A DNA stretch of 64,000 bases from Pinus tabuliformis. Its lineage: Eukaryota; Streptophyta; Pinopsida; Pinales; Pinaceae. The notes under the pieces were generated by a model that searched no databases, had not been told where the DNA came from, and worked only from the letters and a program-made list of their open reading frames with translations. The first letter of the stretch is position 1. Each line of letters opens with the position of its first letter. This document shows positions 11,678 to 23,483 of this stretch, piece by piece. The translations under genes were made by a program, and so were the position numbers. The DNA lies in NCBI GenBank assembly GCA_031772625.1, contig CM062820.1:315612783-315676782 (forward strand). The letters run 5' to 3'.

Positions 11678-13121
11678 TGTTGGAAATAATACTGAGAGGG
11701 GGGTGGGGTGCGGGGGGGGGTGGGGGGGGTGAATCAATATTATCAGATCAATATAACTTTTTCTCTTTCCATATTAAGATTCATATGTGATGCAACAAGT
11801 ATATATCCATGAAACATATGATTCAGTTAGTTGATCTGTAATGAGTGCATCAGAACATTATTAACCATATAAGCAGTAAACCGGAGCAGTAAAATAGAAC
11901 AGATCATCACACACAAGAAGCACACATGAACACCATGATGTAAGGTGGAAACCCAATGTGGGTGAAAACCACCTGCTGCAAGTCGTCTCAATCTTCTTTA
12001 ATAAGAAATACCTTTTACAATAGTTCTGTACTGGTGCAGACTTATACTAGTACACAGGCTTCTACCTGCAGAAGGCTACAACCTTCTCTCGTTCTCCAGA
12101 CTCTCCTGGAAGGGAGCTACAACCCCCTTTGCGCAGGCTACTACCTGCTGAGATGCTCCAACCTTTACTTGTTTTCCAGCGGCTACTAGAAGGGAGCTAC
12201 CACCCCCTTCGCTCTTGTACTAGCTGATGTACTAGTACGTAGGTGCCGACCTACCGAAGGCTACAACCTTCTCTTTCTTCCTCCAAGTACCAAGTTTCAT
12301 CAATTTTCAGACTGGATACACTGAAGCACAACATCATAATCTGAAAGGCCACGTTTCATCCAATTTTCATACTGGACCCATTAATATCATTGAAGCTCAT
12401 AATCAATCAATACTAGCATCATCAATCTCTGAATTACCCAATACTGAATCAATGCTTTCACCAAAGCCAACCCGCATACAGATCTGCAAATATTTCCTTA
12501 TAACTTTGCAGCTGTTCCATACATCAGACATACCCAGATCATACCATTCATAAAACATACATCAATAATTCAGATCTAGTCTATCAAACCAGATAATGAT
12601 AAACATTCCAATCCTTAAGATCCCGATCCATCAAGTATCAAATAGATCTGCAATCAACCAACTTCCTTGTGCATAAACTGAATTAATACTTTCTCAGCAC
12701 ACAGCAACCAAATATCAAATCAGAACCTTGAACACTGCAGTAATAGATAAAAACAGCTAAAACATATTTCAAGTAAAGTCCGCAACTTCACCAAAAGAAA
12801 CCCGCATATAGATCTATAAATTCATTCTTTCAAACATTCAGATACTAGTTAACCCAGATTATCAGATTTATAGATCAAACGTGTGCCACATATCACAGAT
12901 CAAAATCATATAGAGATACCACTATTCCAGCCTTAAGATTTTGACCCATCAATAGAACTTATCCTTCTCCTTGCGCTCAGGTTCCTTCTTTATTCAGATC
13001 TAGATTTGCACCATAACCCAATCACCGTATTCCAGATCTGGCACTTTATCAAATATTCAATTAATCAGAAGATGCCTTGCCAAATGATCTCCTTCCTCTT
13101 TTATAGCCTTAGGCCTTTCAC

Positions 13122-13245
13122 AATACCACGGACCAAAAACCATAACAATTCAATATCATGGACCCAGTACTTGGGATCAACACTTTTGGATGCAATACCA
13201 CGGACCAAAACCATAGGATCAAAAACTGTCGGACTAATACCATGA
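13122..13245. repeat. Diverged CCACGGACCAAAA repeat
   Basis: Several copies of AATACCACGGACCAAAACCA and variants lie inside the solo LTR, just before the 47-bp minisatellite. Confidence 0.6.
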
Positions 13246-13249
13246 ACCA

Positions 13250-13532
13250 ACCATGAAAGTGCATGAACTTTTCTCTGCATGAAAGTGCGTGAACTTTTCT
13301 CTTCATGAAAGGAACTTTTCTCTGCATGAAAGTGCGTGAACTTTTCTCTACATGAAAGAAACTTTTCTCTGCATGAAAGTGCGTGAACTTTTCTCTACAT
13401 GAAAGAAACTTTTCTCTGCATGAAAGTGCATGAACTTTTCTCTACATGAAAGAAAATTTTCTCTGCATGAAAGTGCGTGAACTTTTCTCTACATGAAAGA
13501 AACTTTTCTCTGCATGAAAGTGCGTGAACTTG
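13250..13532. repeat. 47-bp minisatellite in the solo LTR
   Basis: About six copies of a 47-bp unit alternate a 26-base form (CATGAAAGTGCGTGAACTTT plus TCTCTA) with a 21-base form (CATGAAAGAAACTTTTCTCT plus G). The two halves are related, so a shorter ancestral unit seems to have doubled and then expanded. Confidence 0.9.
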
Positions 13533-13610
13533 AAAATAACTTTGCTGCACTATAATTTATCATCTGTGTGATTTGCCATCAAGGACAACACTTGTCTCAT
13601 AATGCCAACA

Positions 13611-13791
13611 CCCTAACTTGCCCTTTCATACACTTGGCAATAGCTTGAGCATCTTCCTTTCTTGGTTTAGAGATAGAACCTTTAACATGTTCCATAACCT
13701 CATTTTCAATGAACTTCATATTTGTCCTTTTCTTCCATGCAAGATAGTTTGAAGCCCCAACCGATTTTTTGCTTTCCTTGCAAAAAGACAT
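13611..13791 (-). pseudogene. Copia gag, N-terminal part
   Basis: From an ATG at 13791 the minus strand reads VGASNYLAWKKRTNMKFIEN, then a Lys-rich stretch ending KCMKGQVR, the usual start of a copia gag (A/G-SNYxxWKxRM pattern). Codons after 13611 belong to the solo LTR. The remaining gag is at 11677 and below. The primer site lies about 400 bp upstream. Confidence 0.85.
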
Positions 13792-14194
13792 TTTAACAGA
13801 TTCAAATGTGGAAATAAATATACTTACTTAATAGGATGCTCCTTCTTCTTGCTTCCTTGTTGTTGATGATAAATATTGAATATGGAAAACTTCTCCTTGA
13901 TGAATGTGATTTTCTTCATGAATAACCCTTGATCCCACAGAGAGCGAGATGACACTGCCTTTTGATCTAGCTTCCTTTGGATGAATAGTCTTAAAAACAC
14001 TTGAACTTGAGTAGATGTAGAGTTTTTTCCTTCTCCCTCTTGATGATTATCCCAATACTACTATGTAGATTTCTTTGATCTAGGGTTATGATGCTTCCTT
14101 TGACTTCAAGATGATCTTTGCTTTGATGCCTTCCTTGAGATTTGATCCTTGAGTGTCCCTTGATGAGATGCCCTTCCTTGACTTAGTCACCTAA

Positions 14195-14206
14195 GCTTTA
14201 ATACCA
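14195..14206 (-). promoter_or_regulatory. Mutated Met-tRNA primer-binding site
   Basis: The minus strand reads TGGTATTAAAGC, which differs from TGGTATCAGAGC by two changes of the C-to-T or G-to-A kind. A three-base spacer separates it from the LTR at 14210. Confidence 0.75.
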
Positions 14207-14209
14207 TTT

Positions 14210-15278
14210 TGAGAAATCTAGGGCATAGCAATTAAGTGATTTCTCTTATATTAGTAACTTCTTGTGAATGTTTTTTACTTCTTTAGATTAGGATCTTCTT
14301 TTACTTAGGTTATTAGTGCTCTTCTTCATCAAACAGCTACCAATGCATAAACCATAAAGAGACAAGATACACAAAATACAGGCTATCGGCGAGGGCCAAA
14401 ACCTTTCCCACTTGAGAGGAAAACCCGAACAAATTCTTCTTCTTACAAAGATTCCAATTGACGAATACCAAGCCCAAGACCCTTGACCTATTTTCCACTC
14501 CAAGACCAAGACACAAGATCCTTATTCAATGATATCCAACCTTCAGCTCCTTCTTCCTTCGTGTCTTCTTCTTTAACCTTGGCTTTCTTCTGCTTTAGAC
14601 CTTCGGCCTTCTTGACTAGTCCTTCTTCCACTTTGGCTCCTTACGAGAACTACACTTCCCCTCGACTTCCACTGCTACCACAAATTTCTCCTTGACCTTT
14701 ACTATTGCAACAGACTTACCTTCGACCTTTATTACTGCAGCATACTTCTTCTTCATTGTTGCAACAGACTTACCTTCAACCTTTATTGTTGCAACAGAAT
14801 TATCCCTTACTATTGCAATAGACTTCTTGTATATAGCTTTTTTTCCCTTAAAATAGTCCCAAAATACCCTTAATAACTTTTATCTTCCCTTTTGTTACTT
14901 CGTTGGTCTTTGGGCTTCCTCGTAGTACTTCGCACTTCAGATTGTATGATGATTGAATCTTTGGAATGTTTCTCTAAAATGAATACGAACAACCCTATTT
15001 ATAGTTGTTTCCCATCAAAATAAGCCTACATGACATGATAGTGAGCATACATGTCTAATTGAGAGATTTATATTATTCTTTTGAAGCCGACTTGAAGGAG
15101 GTGACTTTGTCTTGGTCTTGGAGGGTTTTCTAACTTACTTAAGGACTTAGATACATATATAACATGCCCAAGAAGGGTCCTTCATTCATGAAATAAACTT
15201 AAATGTACTTTTATGACTAGATGACAAATCCTAAAGACTCACAATGGGAGCCATCACTAAAATAAAATTTATTTCTCA
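14210..15278 (-). repeat. 5' LTR of the gag-bearing copia
   Basis: On the plus strand this starts TGAGAAATC and ends ATTTCTCA, a perfect 8-bp inverted terminal pair, directly beyond the primer site. The length is 1,069 bp. Inside (about 14700-14830) the phrase TTGCAACAGACTTACCTTC recurs several times. The partner LTR was not found. The right boundary rests only on the inverted terminal bases. Confidence 0.65.
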
Positions 15279-15390
15279 TGAAACCCATGAGACAAGAATT
15301 ACAATAATAATTTTATTTTTCTTCTTTTCATCAATTACATAAAATCACAATTACAATTGTCATTATGAAGACCGAACCTGGTTACACTTT

Positions 15391-15504
15391 TCAACATTCC
15401 TCAAGCCTGTTGTCTTTCAACATTGTCTCCATCATGTAATTCCAAGCAATATAGTTCGAACTACCCCCAAGGGCATATTCGAGTCTCAATCCGTAGAATG
15501 ACAT
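15391..15504 (-). pseudogene. Copia gag start (second family)
   Basis: From an ATG at 15504 the minus strand gives MSFYGLRLEYALGGSSNYIA, then WNYMMETMLKDNRLEEC and a stop at 15391. This is a copia gag N-terminus (GSSNYxAWxxxMETxL pattern) placed about 90 bp after its primer site. The rest of the element is missing; the preceding copia LTR begins about 110 bp further on, so that element may have inserted here or replaced the rest. Confidence 0.75.
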
Positions 15505-15589
15505 CCTGCTAACTTAGAAGTATGATACTGCAAATTTGATTTCACCTGCAAAAGACAAACTCGTATTCTCCTCTTCTAGAGTGATTTAT

Positions 15590-15601
15590 GCTCTGATACC
15601 A
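15590..15601 (-). promoter_or_regulatory. Primer-binding site, initiator-Met tRNA
   Basis: A perfect TGGTATCAGAGC on the minus strand directly adjoins the LTR that starts at 15602. Confidence 0.9.
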
Positions 15602-16414
15602 TGTAGAAATTCCTTGTGGATTCAAATTGTTAATTGTAATTTGCTAAAACAATATACTTAAATCTACTCTACTCATCAACGAAAACAATTAAACAATCGT
15701 GAAATCACGAAGCATACAAGAGAAAGAATTCAATCAACACATTACACAATGATTTCCTGGGGAAATCTACAGCTAAAAACCCCGGCTAACTATATATGGC
15801 ATTAGTCGGAAAATATGAGAAGATTAAAATGCTTTTCTCAAGCCCGAGCAACCTCTGCATTATCTCTATCTATCTCACAGCTTCCTAGACAAGCCCGAGC
15901 CAATACTTAACCAATTTTATGTTTGCCCAAGTCCCTATTTCCTTGCGTTTTTCCTTGGGAATTAGCCCCTATTCATTAGGGAAATTCCTCAATTGGAATT
16001 GTGCAATCCTCATAGGCCTTCCTCTCACTGCATGCACCACTTGTACAATTTAGATGATTATACAACTGATAGTACATTGTCTCTAAACTCCAATCTCAAT
16101 TGGGTAACTCTCAGATATGACATACATGAGTTATTTATGAGTGAATCATTAGTTAATTGGTTGACCACATGAAGCAGCACCCCACTGTCCGACCTCTTAC
16201 TAGTTCCTCCATCAGTTGGAACTAGTTTAACTGACTTTAACTCAGTTAAAATGAATAAATTAATTACAAGTCAAAATAAACTCAATCAGGGCTCATTTAA
16301 TGTAGGAGACACTCTACATGACTCAAGTTAGAACCTCAACTCGAATTAACTGAGCCAACTAAGTCAATTTAACTTAGTTAACTAATACAAGTTGTCTTGT
16401 GATGTGGAATTACA
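15602..16414 (-). repeat. Copia 5' LTR (second family)
   Basis: The segment starts TGTAGAAATTCC and ends GGAATTACA, imperfect inverted ends, and adjoins a perfect primer site. The length is 813 bp. It is AT-rich with runs of AACTCAGTT / AACTGACTTT words near 16230-16390. Only one LTR of this element remains. Confidence 0.7.
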
Positions 16415-16467
16415 ATTTTATTCTTAATTTAATTCAAGGACAAAATTAAATTAGGATTTTCTTGTTG

Positions 16468-18690
16468 CATTTTCAACGTAGGTTGCTCAAGGAGACCGTG
16501 ACGAGAGTTACATAAATCAACATAGAACATGATGATGTGTGCAAAGAGTATGTGCTTGGGAAATTCATGAAAACAACATTCCCAAGAAGTGATAGCAGAG
16601 CCAAGGGTGTGCTTGATTTGATACATTTCAATATATGTGGCTCATTGTCTACAAAATCTCTAAAGGATTATCAGTATTTTGCAACCTTCGTCAATGACTT
16701 CTCCAGGAAAACTTGGATCTATTTCTTGAATACAAAGGACGAAGTCTTCAATCACTTCCAAGTGTTTAAGGCTCTTGTTGAGAACATGATAGGTAGAAAT
16801 ATCAAGCTACTTCGTATGGATAATGGAGGCGAGTACACAGATAAGCTCTTCACAGGGTTCTATGTGAAGGAGGGTATCAGGAGAGAGTGGAAAACTCCAT
16901 ATAACCCACAACAGAATAGGGTCACAAAACAAAAGAACAAAGCGATAGATGGATCAACAAGGGGAATGTTATATGACCAGGACATGCATAGATTTCTGTG
17001 GGAAAAGGCATGTAGAACAATTGTGTATATTCAGAACAAAGTTCCTCTCAAAGTGCTAGGAAGATGACACCCGAGGAGGATTTTACAAGAAAGAAGCCAG
17101 AGGTTGGACACTTCAAAATCTTTGGTAGTATAGATTATTGTCACGTTCCAAATGATAAAAACAGCAAGTTAGGTTAGACTATGGAGAAGGGATATTTCAT
17201 TGGACACAACAAAACATCTAAGGCATGCAAGATATATATTCCTAGCAACAGGAAGATCATTGTCAGACGAGATGTGAAATTCAAGAACGAGAAAGCCTTC
17301 AAAATATCTAGCGAGTTGCTCGTAGATGATAAGAGTGGGTGAGTAGAAGCTCCACGAGTTGAACAGGGATCTCAATCTCAAAGCACTGGTACGAGTATAG
17401 TGACAAGTACAAATGCAGATACAAGTGCATAGGAGGTTTCACAGTAAATGGAGCAGCAGGGGCAAAATTAGGAGCATGAAGCCCCACCCACCACTAGAGA
17501 AAGAAGAAACATGGAGGTGTTACAGACATTGAGAGATGTAAAGGAGTTCATGGGAGCTCCTAGAGAAAGCACCAGAGAGCGAAGAAAGCCAACCAAGTAT
17601 AAGGCATTAGTGACAGAGGCCATTAACAAAGAACTTTCCAGTTATCAAGAGGTCGCACAACATCAGGTGTGGCAGGATGTAATGGTGGAGGAGTACAACT
17701 CCATCATTTTGAATGATTTATGGGAGGTTGTTCCCAGACTGGTGGTCAGAGCAATAGTTGGCTCTCGTTGGATCTATAAGATCAAATAAGTTGTAAACCG
17801 TAGTGTGGACAAATAGAAGGCTAGGTTTGTGGCCAAGGGTTTTTCTCAGAAGGAGGCATAGACTATGAGGAGACATTTAATCCAATGGCCAGATACACTT
17901 CCATCAAGGCCATGATATCTCTAATAGCGTAGATGGGATGCCAGATTCACCAAATGGACGTCAAGACAACTTTCCTAAACGAGGTGATAGGAGAGGAGAT
18001 GTATACTGAACAACCAAAAGGATTTAAGACACATGGGAGAGATACTTATGTTTGCAAGTTGAAAATGGAACTGTATGGACTTAAGGAAGCTCCCAGAGCA
18101 TGCTATGGTCAGATCGACAATTACTTGCAACATATGGGCTTTGTGAAGAGTAAGGAAGATTCTAACCTCTATTATTTCATGGTAGGAGGTGAGCCACTCA
18201 TTCTCATACTATATGTGGATGATCTCAGGGTCATCAGGGCTCATAGAGGACTACAAGAGGGACTTAGTAGTAGAGTTCGAGATGAAGGATTTGGGACTGA
18301 TGCATTATTTCCTAAGATTGGAGGTATGGTAGATAGATGGGGAGATCTTCCTTTGGTAAGGGAGATACACTATGGAGATCTTGAAGAGATTCAGGATGAA
18401 GGATTGTAGACCCATGTCTATGCTTATGATTACCAACTGGAGGAAGATAGAAGCATCAAAGGATGCAACAGTGGACCCAACCTTGTAGAGACAACTTATT
18501 GGATCTCTTATGTATCTGGTCAACACAAGGCCGGACATTTGTTTCACAATCAACATTCTCAATCACTTCATGGTGGAACCAAAGAGAGTACATTAGACAA
18601 CGGCGAGACATGTATTGAGATATTTATGAGGTACAATTGAGTATGGTCTGAGATATACTCAAAGTTATGGTGTTAGATTGATGGTATAAA
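16468..18690 (+). pseudogene. Ty1/copia pol (integrase and RT), truncated
   Basis: This is a plus-strand copia polyprotein remnant. It starts in the pre-integrase region (VCKEYVLGKFMKTTFPRSDS-like, near 16530). The integrase core follows: LIHFNICG, where the first catalytic Asp is Asn, then FVNDFSRKTW and LLRMDNGGEYT with the second Asp intact. The Glu box reads QQNRVTKQKNK, so the catalytic Glu is lost. The RT domain (17650-18560) holds WEVVPR, MDVKTTFLN, YGLKEAPRACY, LILYVDDL near 18210 and NTRPDICFTINIL near 18530. There are several stops and at least two frameshifts (near 17850 and 18250). It breaks off before RNase H. Confidence 0.92.
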
Positions 18691-18744
18691 AAGATGAAGA
18701 CCAGGGAGGTAGTGTAGTAAAAATACCTTATTTCCAGACCTGAC

Positions 18745-19250
18745 CTACCACCTAAGATTTTCAATCAACCATTGTTTGATTTTCATCATGTTAGACCAAA
18801 TGTATGGGGACATTTTTGTAACCATGACCCCAATCTGAATCCAGGTCCACAAAGACAAATTTTTCAAATATTTTGTAGCAATAATACTCTGCCAAATACC
18901 AATACCATTGAAAGCATGCCATAGGCTCTTCATCAGCAGAGCCCAACCAAAATATTCAATATTTAAAATACCCCAACCTCCATTGTCCTTGTTTATAGTG
19001 ATGCTTTCCCATTGAACAAGATGAAATTTTGAAGGACCCTTGGAACCTGCCCAGATAAATTAGAAATAACATAATTAATCATGTTAATAATAGCCTTTGG
19101 CAAAAGGAAGTGGTGCAAACAGTATATAAAAATACTTTGTAGGACTGATTGGACTAGAATTAGCCTACCCCCTACAGTAGGCCATTTATGCGACCATAGG
19201 GACAACCTTTGTTCAAATTTCTCATATATGGATGGCTATCATATTAACTA
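18745..19250 (-). pseudogene. L1-type LINE ORF2 C-terminal fragment
   Basis: The minus strand reads LSLWSHKWPTVGGRLILVQS, then SIFIYCLHHFLLPKAIINMI, the stretch after the RT domain in plant LINE ORF2 (WxxxLSxGGRxxLIxSVLxxIPxY pattern). It runs on, with frame breaks, to LMKSLWHAFNGIGIWQSII-like and KYLKNLSLWTW. It is a small relic of a different LINE from the one at 37161. Confidence 0.8.
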
Positions 19251-21466
19251 TGAAACTTTCATCAATGAGACTTAAATTTCTCGATTAGAATTTATATATG
19301 ACTTTAAAAAAAGTTACAATTATAAGAAATGTTATAATAAGTTCAACTTGGTTAAAATGCCAATGTTATGGAATGGAGGGACAATTCTCAATGTTATATA
19401 TTGGTTCTACTTGGCTAATATGCTAGTGTCATGGAAGAGCAATCTTTGACCATAATGTCATAGTCCAAAATATTTCCTTTCTCTTTTTCTTCCTAATTTT
19501 TATCTAACCTTTTTCATCAAACTCTAGAATACATTTATTGAAGTTGGTATAATCTTAGGCAATGAAAACTCCTATTTCCAAAACTATTTGTTTAATAGGA
19601 TTTTTTTACTTTTCCTTTCTTTTAATTTGTCATCTCCTTTTGCTTTCGAGGCCCTCGAGAAGGATTGTTCAGCCAATTTAAATTTGCAAGTGACCGAGAG
19701 TCCTCTTTTAATGGCAATTTAATCTCCAACCTTATCATTGAGTAGAATAGGATCATTTACCATATCAATAGATTTTGCGTCGTGCATTACCCACTAGAAC
19801 CGAGGTATCTTGTTGCTTAATTGCTTGCACCCAAATGTATATGAGTGGATTTATGCTTTTTTTTCCTTTGACTTTGGGAACCATTTTCATTCAAACAAGA
19901 ACTTACATGGCGACCTTGCTCAATGAAATCTATAAGGTCATAGTTCAATACTCAAAACTCACTACAAGGCTCATTCTTTGGGAGGATTTCTTCAAGGAGA
20001 TCCTTCCTGAAATTAACATTGATGAAAATTTGAGTTTGAATTGGCCCCAATCATAGAGGCTGAGGTAATAAGCTTATTCCAAAATTCTAAATGGGGACTA
20101 GGTAGTTTTACCAAAATTAAAACTATTGAAAGTGATTCAAAATTTAGATAAAGTCAGGAACCCATTACCTCAAAAATAGATTTATTTTCATATGAACTAA
20201 GGTTCTGCTTCACAAGTAACAAAAGCATCCTTCATTATGAAAAATCGGTATATGGCTAATCAAATAAAATAGTGAGGAAAGCACCCAGAGTATTAGAGAT
20301 CCAAGATTGGAGGTCTTTCAACTTGACCATCAACCATTAAATATTCATACCAACAAGTGAGCTTAGAAGTATAATTCTTCCTCTTGAACTAAGGGGTAGA
20401 AATATCTAACTTCAAAACCAAAATGAAAGCAGCATTCTAAACACAACGATAAAATTAAGGACTTAGATAAGAGCGAACATTGTTTAGAGGAGATTTAACC
20501 CTTCCCATGTATAGAATCACAGTTTCCTTTAGTACAACTTAACCAATGACATCAGGTATGGAGTATAAAGAGGTTCATTTGTCACAAATTAACTAATTAC
20601 ATTGTGCACAAAACCTATGCTTTGAAAAAAAAAACCATGTCATTATGTAGATTTGTGGAATTTTTACAACCTATGTCGTAGATTGCTAATAATTTTGTAA
20701 TACTCCCCAATATTGGTATTCTTTAAATATCATGATTCTCCAAGATATCAATTCCATGAGGGTCTCACTCAATGAACCTATGGCATATCACGTGTGTTCG
20801 TGGCATACTAAACAATACCCTAATTTGAATACATACTGGAAAATACCTCTGAAAATCGCACTATTTAACCCCCTACCAATACAAACCCAATACACCTTCC
20901 CAATTTAAACAACCCCTACTTTCACTAGATATTGTAGGTATCCATTTTTTTATCAACATTTTTTATATCCCTTTTTATAATTTTTCATTAATTTTGAGCT
21001 CCATTTTTTATACCTGCCAATATATAACCCTTTACCCCTATATATCCCCCAACATATTATGTCATTTTTTCCTCAATAAATAACCCCGAATATGAACCCA
21101 CGTGCTACGGTATTGCTCCTCTAGTGAAGCCCCCGTGATAAATTCAAAGTTCAAATATTGCATACTATCATGTCATGATCTATATATTCATCATGCATTC
21201 CAAAATTAAAATGAAAATTTGGCTTCCCCATTATATATTGTAAGTATATTTTTAATTTATTTTGTAACTAAATACACCTACAAAATTCTAATATAAAAAT
21301 TTAACTTTCCCATTTTGTAAATTAAGTTTAAGCAAAAGTACATCTTTGCTGTTTTCTTAACAACAATCATAATAAACCCCAATAAAATTAAAATCTAAAA
21401 ATAATAATAATAATAATTCATCTAAATTAATCCAAAACATAATGTTAAATAATCAAATACATATTC
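19251..21466. other. AT-rich spacer without a recognised gene
   Basis: A 93-codon plus frame at 19775-20056 (MRRALPTRTEVSCCLIACTQ...) resembles nothing I know and has no codon-bias or context support. No element ends were found. Confidence 0.5.
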
Positions 21467-21694
21467 ATTATAAGTTACAAAATTTTAACATAAAATAATA
21501 TTTTTACTATATATTTTAATTATAATTTTAAATAACTTTTTCATTATATAATTTTACAAATAAAAGTGAAATTCTTATAAATTATAAGTTACAAAATTTT
21601 AACATAAAATAATATTTTTACTATATATTTTAATTATAATTTTAAATAACTTTTTCATTATATACTTTTACAAATAAAAATAAAATTCTTATAA
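21467..21694. repeat. 114-bp exact-type tandem duplication
   Basis: Two head-to-tail copies of a 114-bp AT-rich unit start ATTATAAGTTACAAAATTTT at 21467 and 21581 and differ at only a few bases. Confidence 0.92.
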
Positions 21695-21905
21695 AATATA
21701 TTTAAACTAAGAACACGCTCTCTTCTGACCAATTTCCTTGCAAAAATGCGACCAGTTACCAATTGATATAGACTTTCGATTTTTTTCAAATAGAAGTAAA
21801 ATTCTTATAAATTATATTTAAACCAAAAACACACTCCTGACAAATTTCCTTGCAAAAATGTGACCAATTAACAGTTACCAGTTGATTTGGACTTTCGAAG
21901 ACGCA
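21671..21905. repeat. Second, overlapping tandem duplication (about 115 bp)
   Basis: Two copies share AAATTCTTATAAA, then ACACxCTC, then TTTCCTTGCAAAAATG, then GACTTTCGA. The second copy starts near 21788. The shared TTTCCTTGCA block appears a third time near 21921. Duplication seems to have happened repeatedly here. Confidence 0.8.
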
Positions 21906-22180
21906 TGCACCCTTCGAACCCATTTCCTTGCATAAACGTTTTGATTTAGCCTTTCACAGCATCACTCTTAACCTAGCTAAGTCGAACCTAAAATGAATAT
22001 GTTAAATCCTCAGAATAAAAAGTATAATTTGCAATTTAGTTGATGGGGCAGTCACTTATGTATCATATATAACAGTTCATTGATATGTAAAGTATGTCAG
22101 GCCGTCAGCATATTAAACCCACCAGCACTTAGTTACTTCTACAAATGTTTTTAAAAAACAACCGACTTTACTACATCAAA

Positions 22181-22430
22181 CTGGCCTTCTCGTTTTCTCC
22201 AACGAAAAAGCTGCATTTAGGCATAAGAGATGGTCAGTTGCATAAAAAGTTAAAGCTCCACGTTCTCACCGTATGATTATAATGCTTCTAAATTCCAGAA
22301 GGGCTTGCCTTTTCAACGATAAAACTGCATCAGCGAATAAGAAATGGGCACTTGCATAAAAAGCAAGAGCTCTATATTTTCACTTCGTAGAATACCGTGT
22401 GACTATTATGCTTATATAACCTTCAGGGAA
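22181..22430. repeat. Diverged tandem duplication (about 120 bp)
   Basis: Units near 22181-22297 and 22298-22430 share CTTxTCxTTTTCxxCGA, CTGCAT, then AAGARATGG, then TTGCATAAAAAG, AGAGCTC-like, TCTCAC and ATTATGCTT in order. They are clearly related though diverged. Confidence 0.65.
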
Positions 22431-23483
22431 TTCTATGTATGAGGTAGCAAAGAAGTCATTTTCCTCGTCAAATCGATGGCTCTATATTAAACTGTACATA
22501 ACAACATCATCAGCTCTCTGAAGATTATTAAAGTGATGCAATTAGCATCACCATGAATAACTAAGGCTGTGGCAGATTCATTGATTTTGTCTGGGAACAA
22601 TAAGAAAAAAACTATTGTCATGCTCTGCACAAATGCTGTGGTCGAGAAATAAAAAATAGCCATCGTTTATACTCTAGGAAAACCAAGTCTTCTAGGAGTC
22701 CTTCAGTGTTTAGCAACAAGACTGATAACTAAGGAAGCCTGCTTTTAATGCAATACCGGCAGCAATTTACAGGTCACTTAAACCAGCTTCTGTCGGCACT
22801 TCGCATGCCACAAATCCTTGCAGGCTAAATCGTGGTCCAACCGCCATAACAACTATTGTCATTACACAAGTGATAATCTCTACACCGTAAATGGCTACTC
22901 TTCTATACCATAATGTGGATTTCTGTATATAATTTTCATTGATTCTGAATTATAATATGTGGTCCAAATTTATGGTTAGGGGGGCAGCATTAGGTGCTAG
23001 GTGGTTGTATCCAACTAGCTGTCAGACAACTCCAGCAAAGCAACAACGAGAAGCCTTGCAGTCACAAGCAACCATGTTAACATTAGCAACATCCTGAAAT
23101 GTAAGCTTGAATCGTGTATTTCAATAGTTTTCTAGTGCTACCTCTGACCTTATTAGATAGAATATATATAAAACAAGGACTTTATTACCAAAACTTAACA
23201 TTGGGAAAAAAATAAAGCATTCAATAACTTGCTCAGGCAAGCTTCCATGAAGTCTGTAAGATAAAAGGTTTGTAAATAAAATAGAGAGGTTAGGGTAAGT
23301 CGCAAATTGAGAACCCAACACTCAGTTGTAATAAAATGATACATTTAAATATCTGATTATCCATTCAATAGATGCCCAGAACACTGGACATCGTGAAAAA
23401 CTTAGATGAGATGAATATCCGCCTAACAATTCCGACATAATGAGAAATTCCAAACAGATAGCTAAACATGTGGAAATTCTAAT
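22431..23483. other. Spacer downstream of the host gene
   Basis: AT-rich with no convincing frame. It could include distal 3' UTR of the minus-strand gene ending at 25531, but no clear poly(A) signal fixes that. Confidence 0.4.

Larger units (their letters stand above)
11678..13610 (-). mobile_element. Solo LTR inside copia gag
   Basis: A 1,933-bp insertion has TGTTGG and CCAACA ends and the 5-bp duplication CCCTA. It interrupts the gag frame between MKGQVR (13611 side) and the RILIES segment (11677 side). It holds no pol, primer site or second LTR, so it is a single LTR, most likely left by recombination between the two LTRs of a full element. Read on the minus strand it starts TGTTGGCATTATGAGACAAG and ends in a C-rich run followed by TATTATTTCCAACA, which suits a copia LTR. 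On the plus strand the same end is a G-rich tract at 11695-11732. Confidence 0.85.

Noticed and set aside
13250-13532. CRISPR-like array
   Set aside because: The units are contiguous and related throughout, with no unique spacers, in a plant LTR.
18685-18720. A sharp 3' end of the plus-strand copia as an LTR junction
   Set aside because: No polypurine tract, TG start or duplication could be found; it is just a truncation point.
19775-20056. 93-codon plus frame as a possible gene
   Set aside because: No family resemblance, no intron or neighbour support, and AT-rich surroundings make a chance frame likely.
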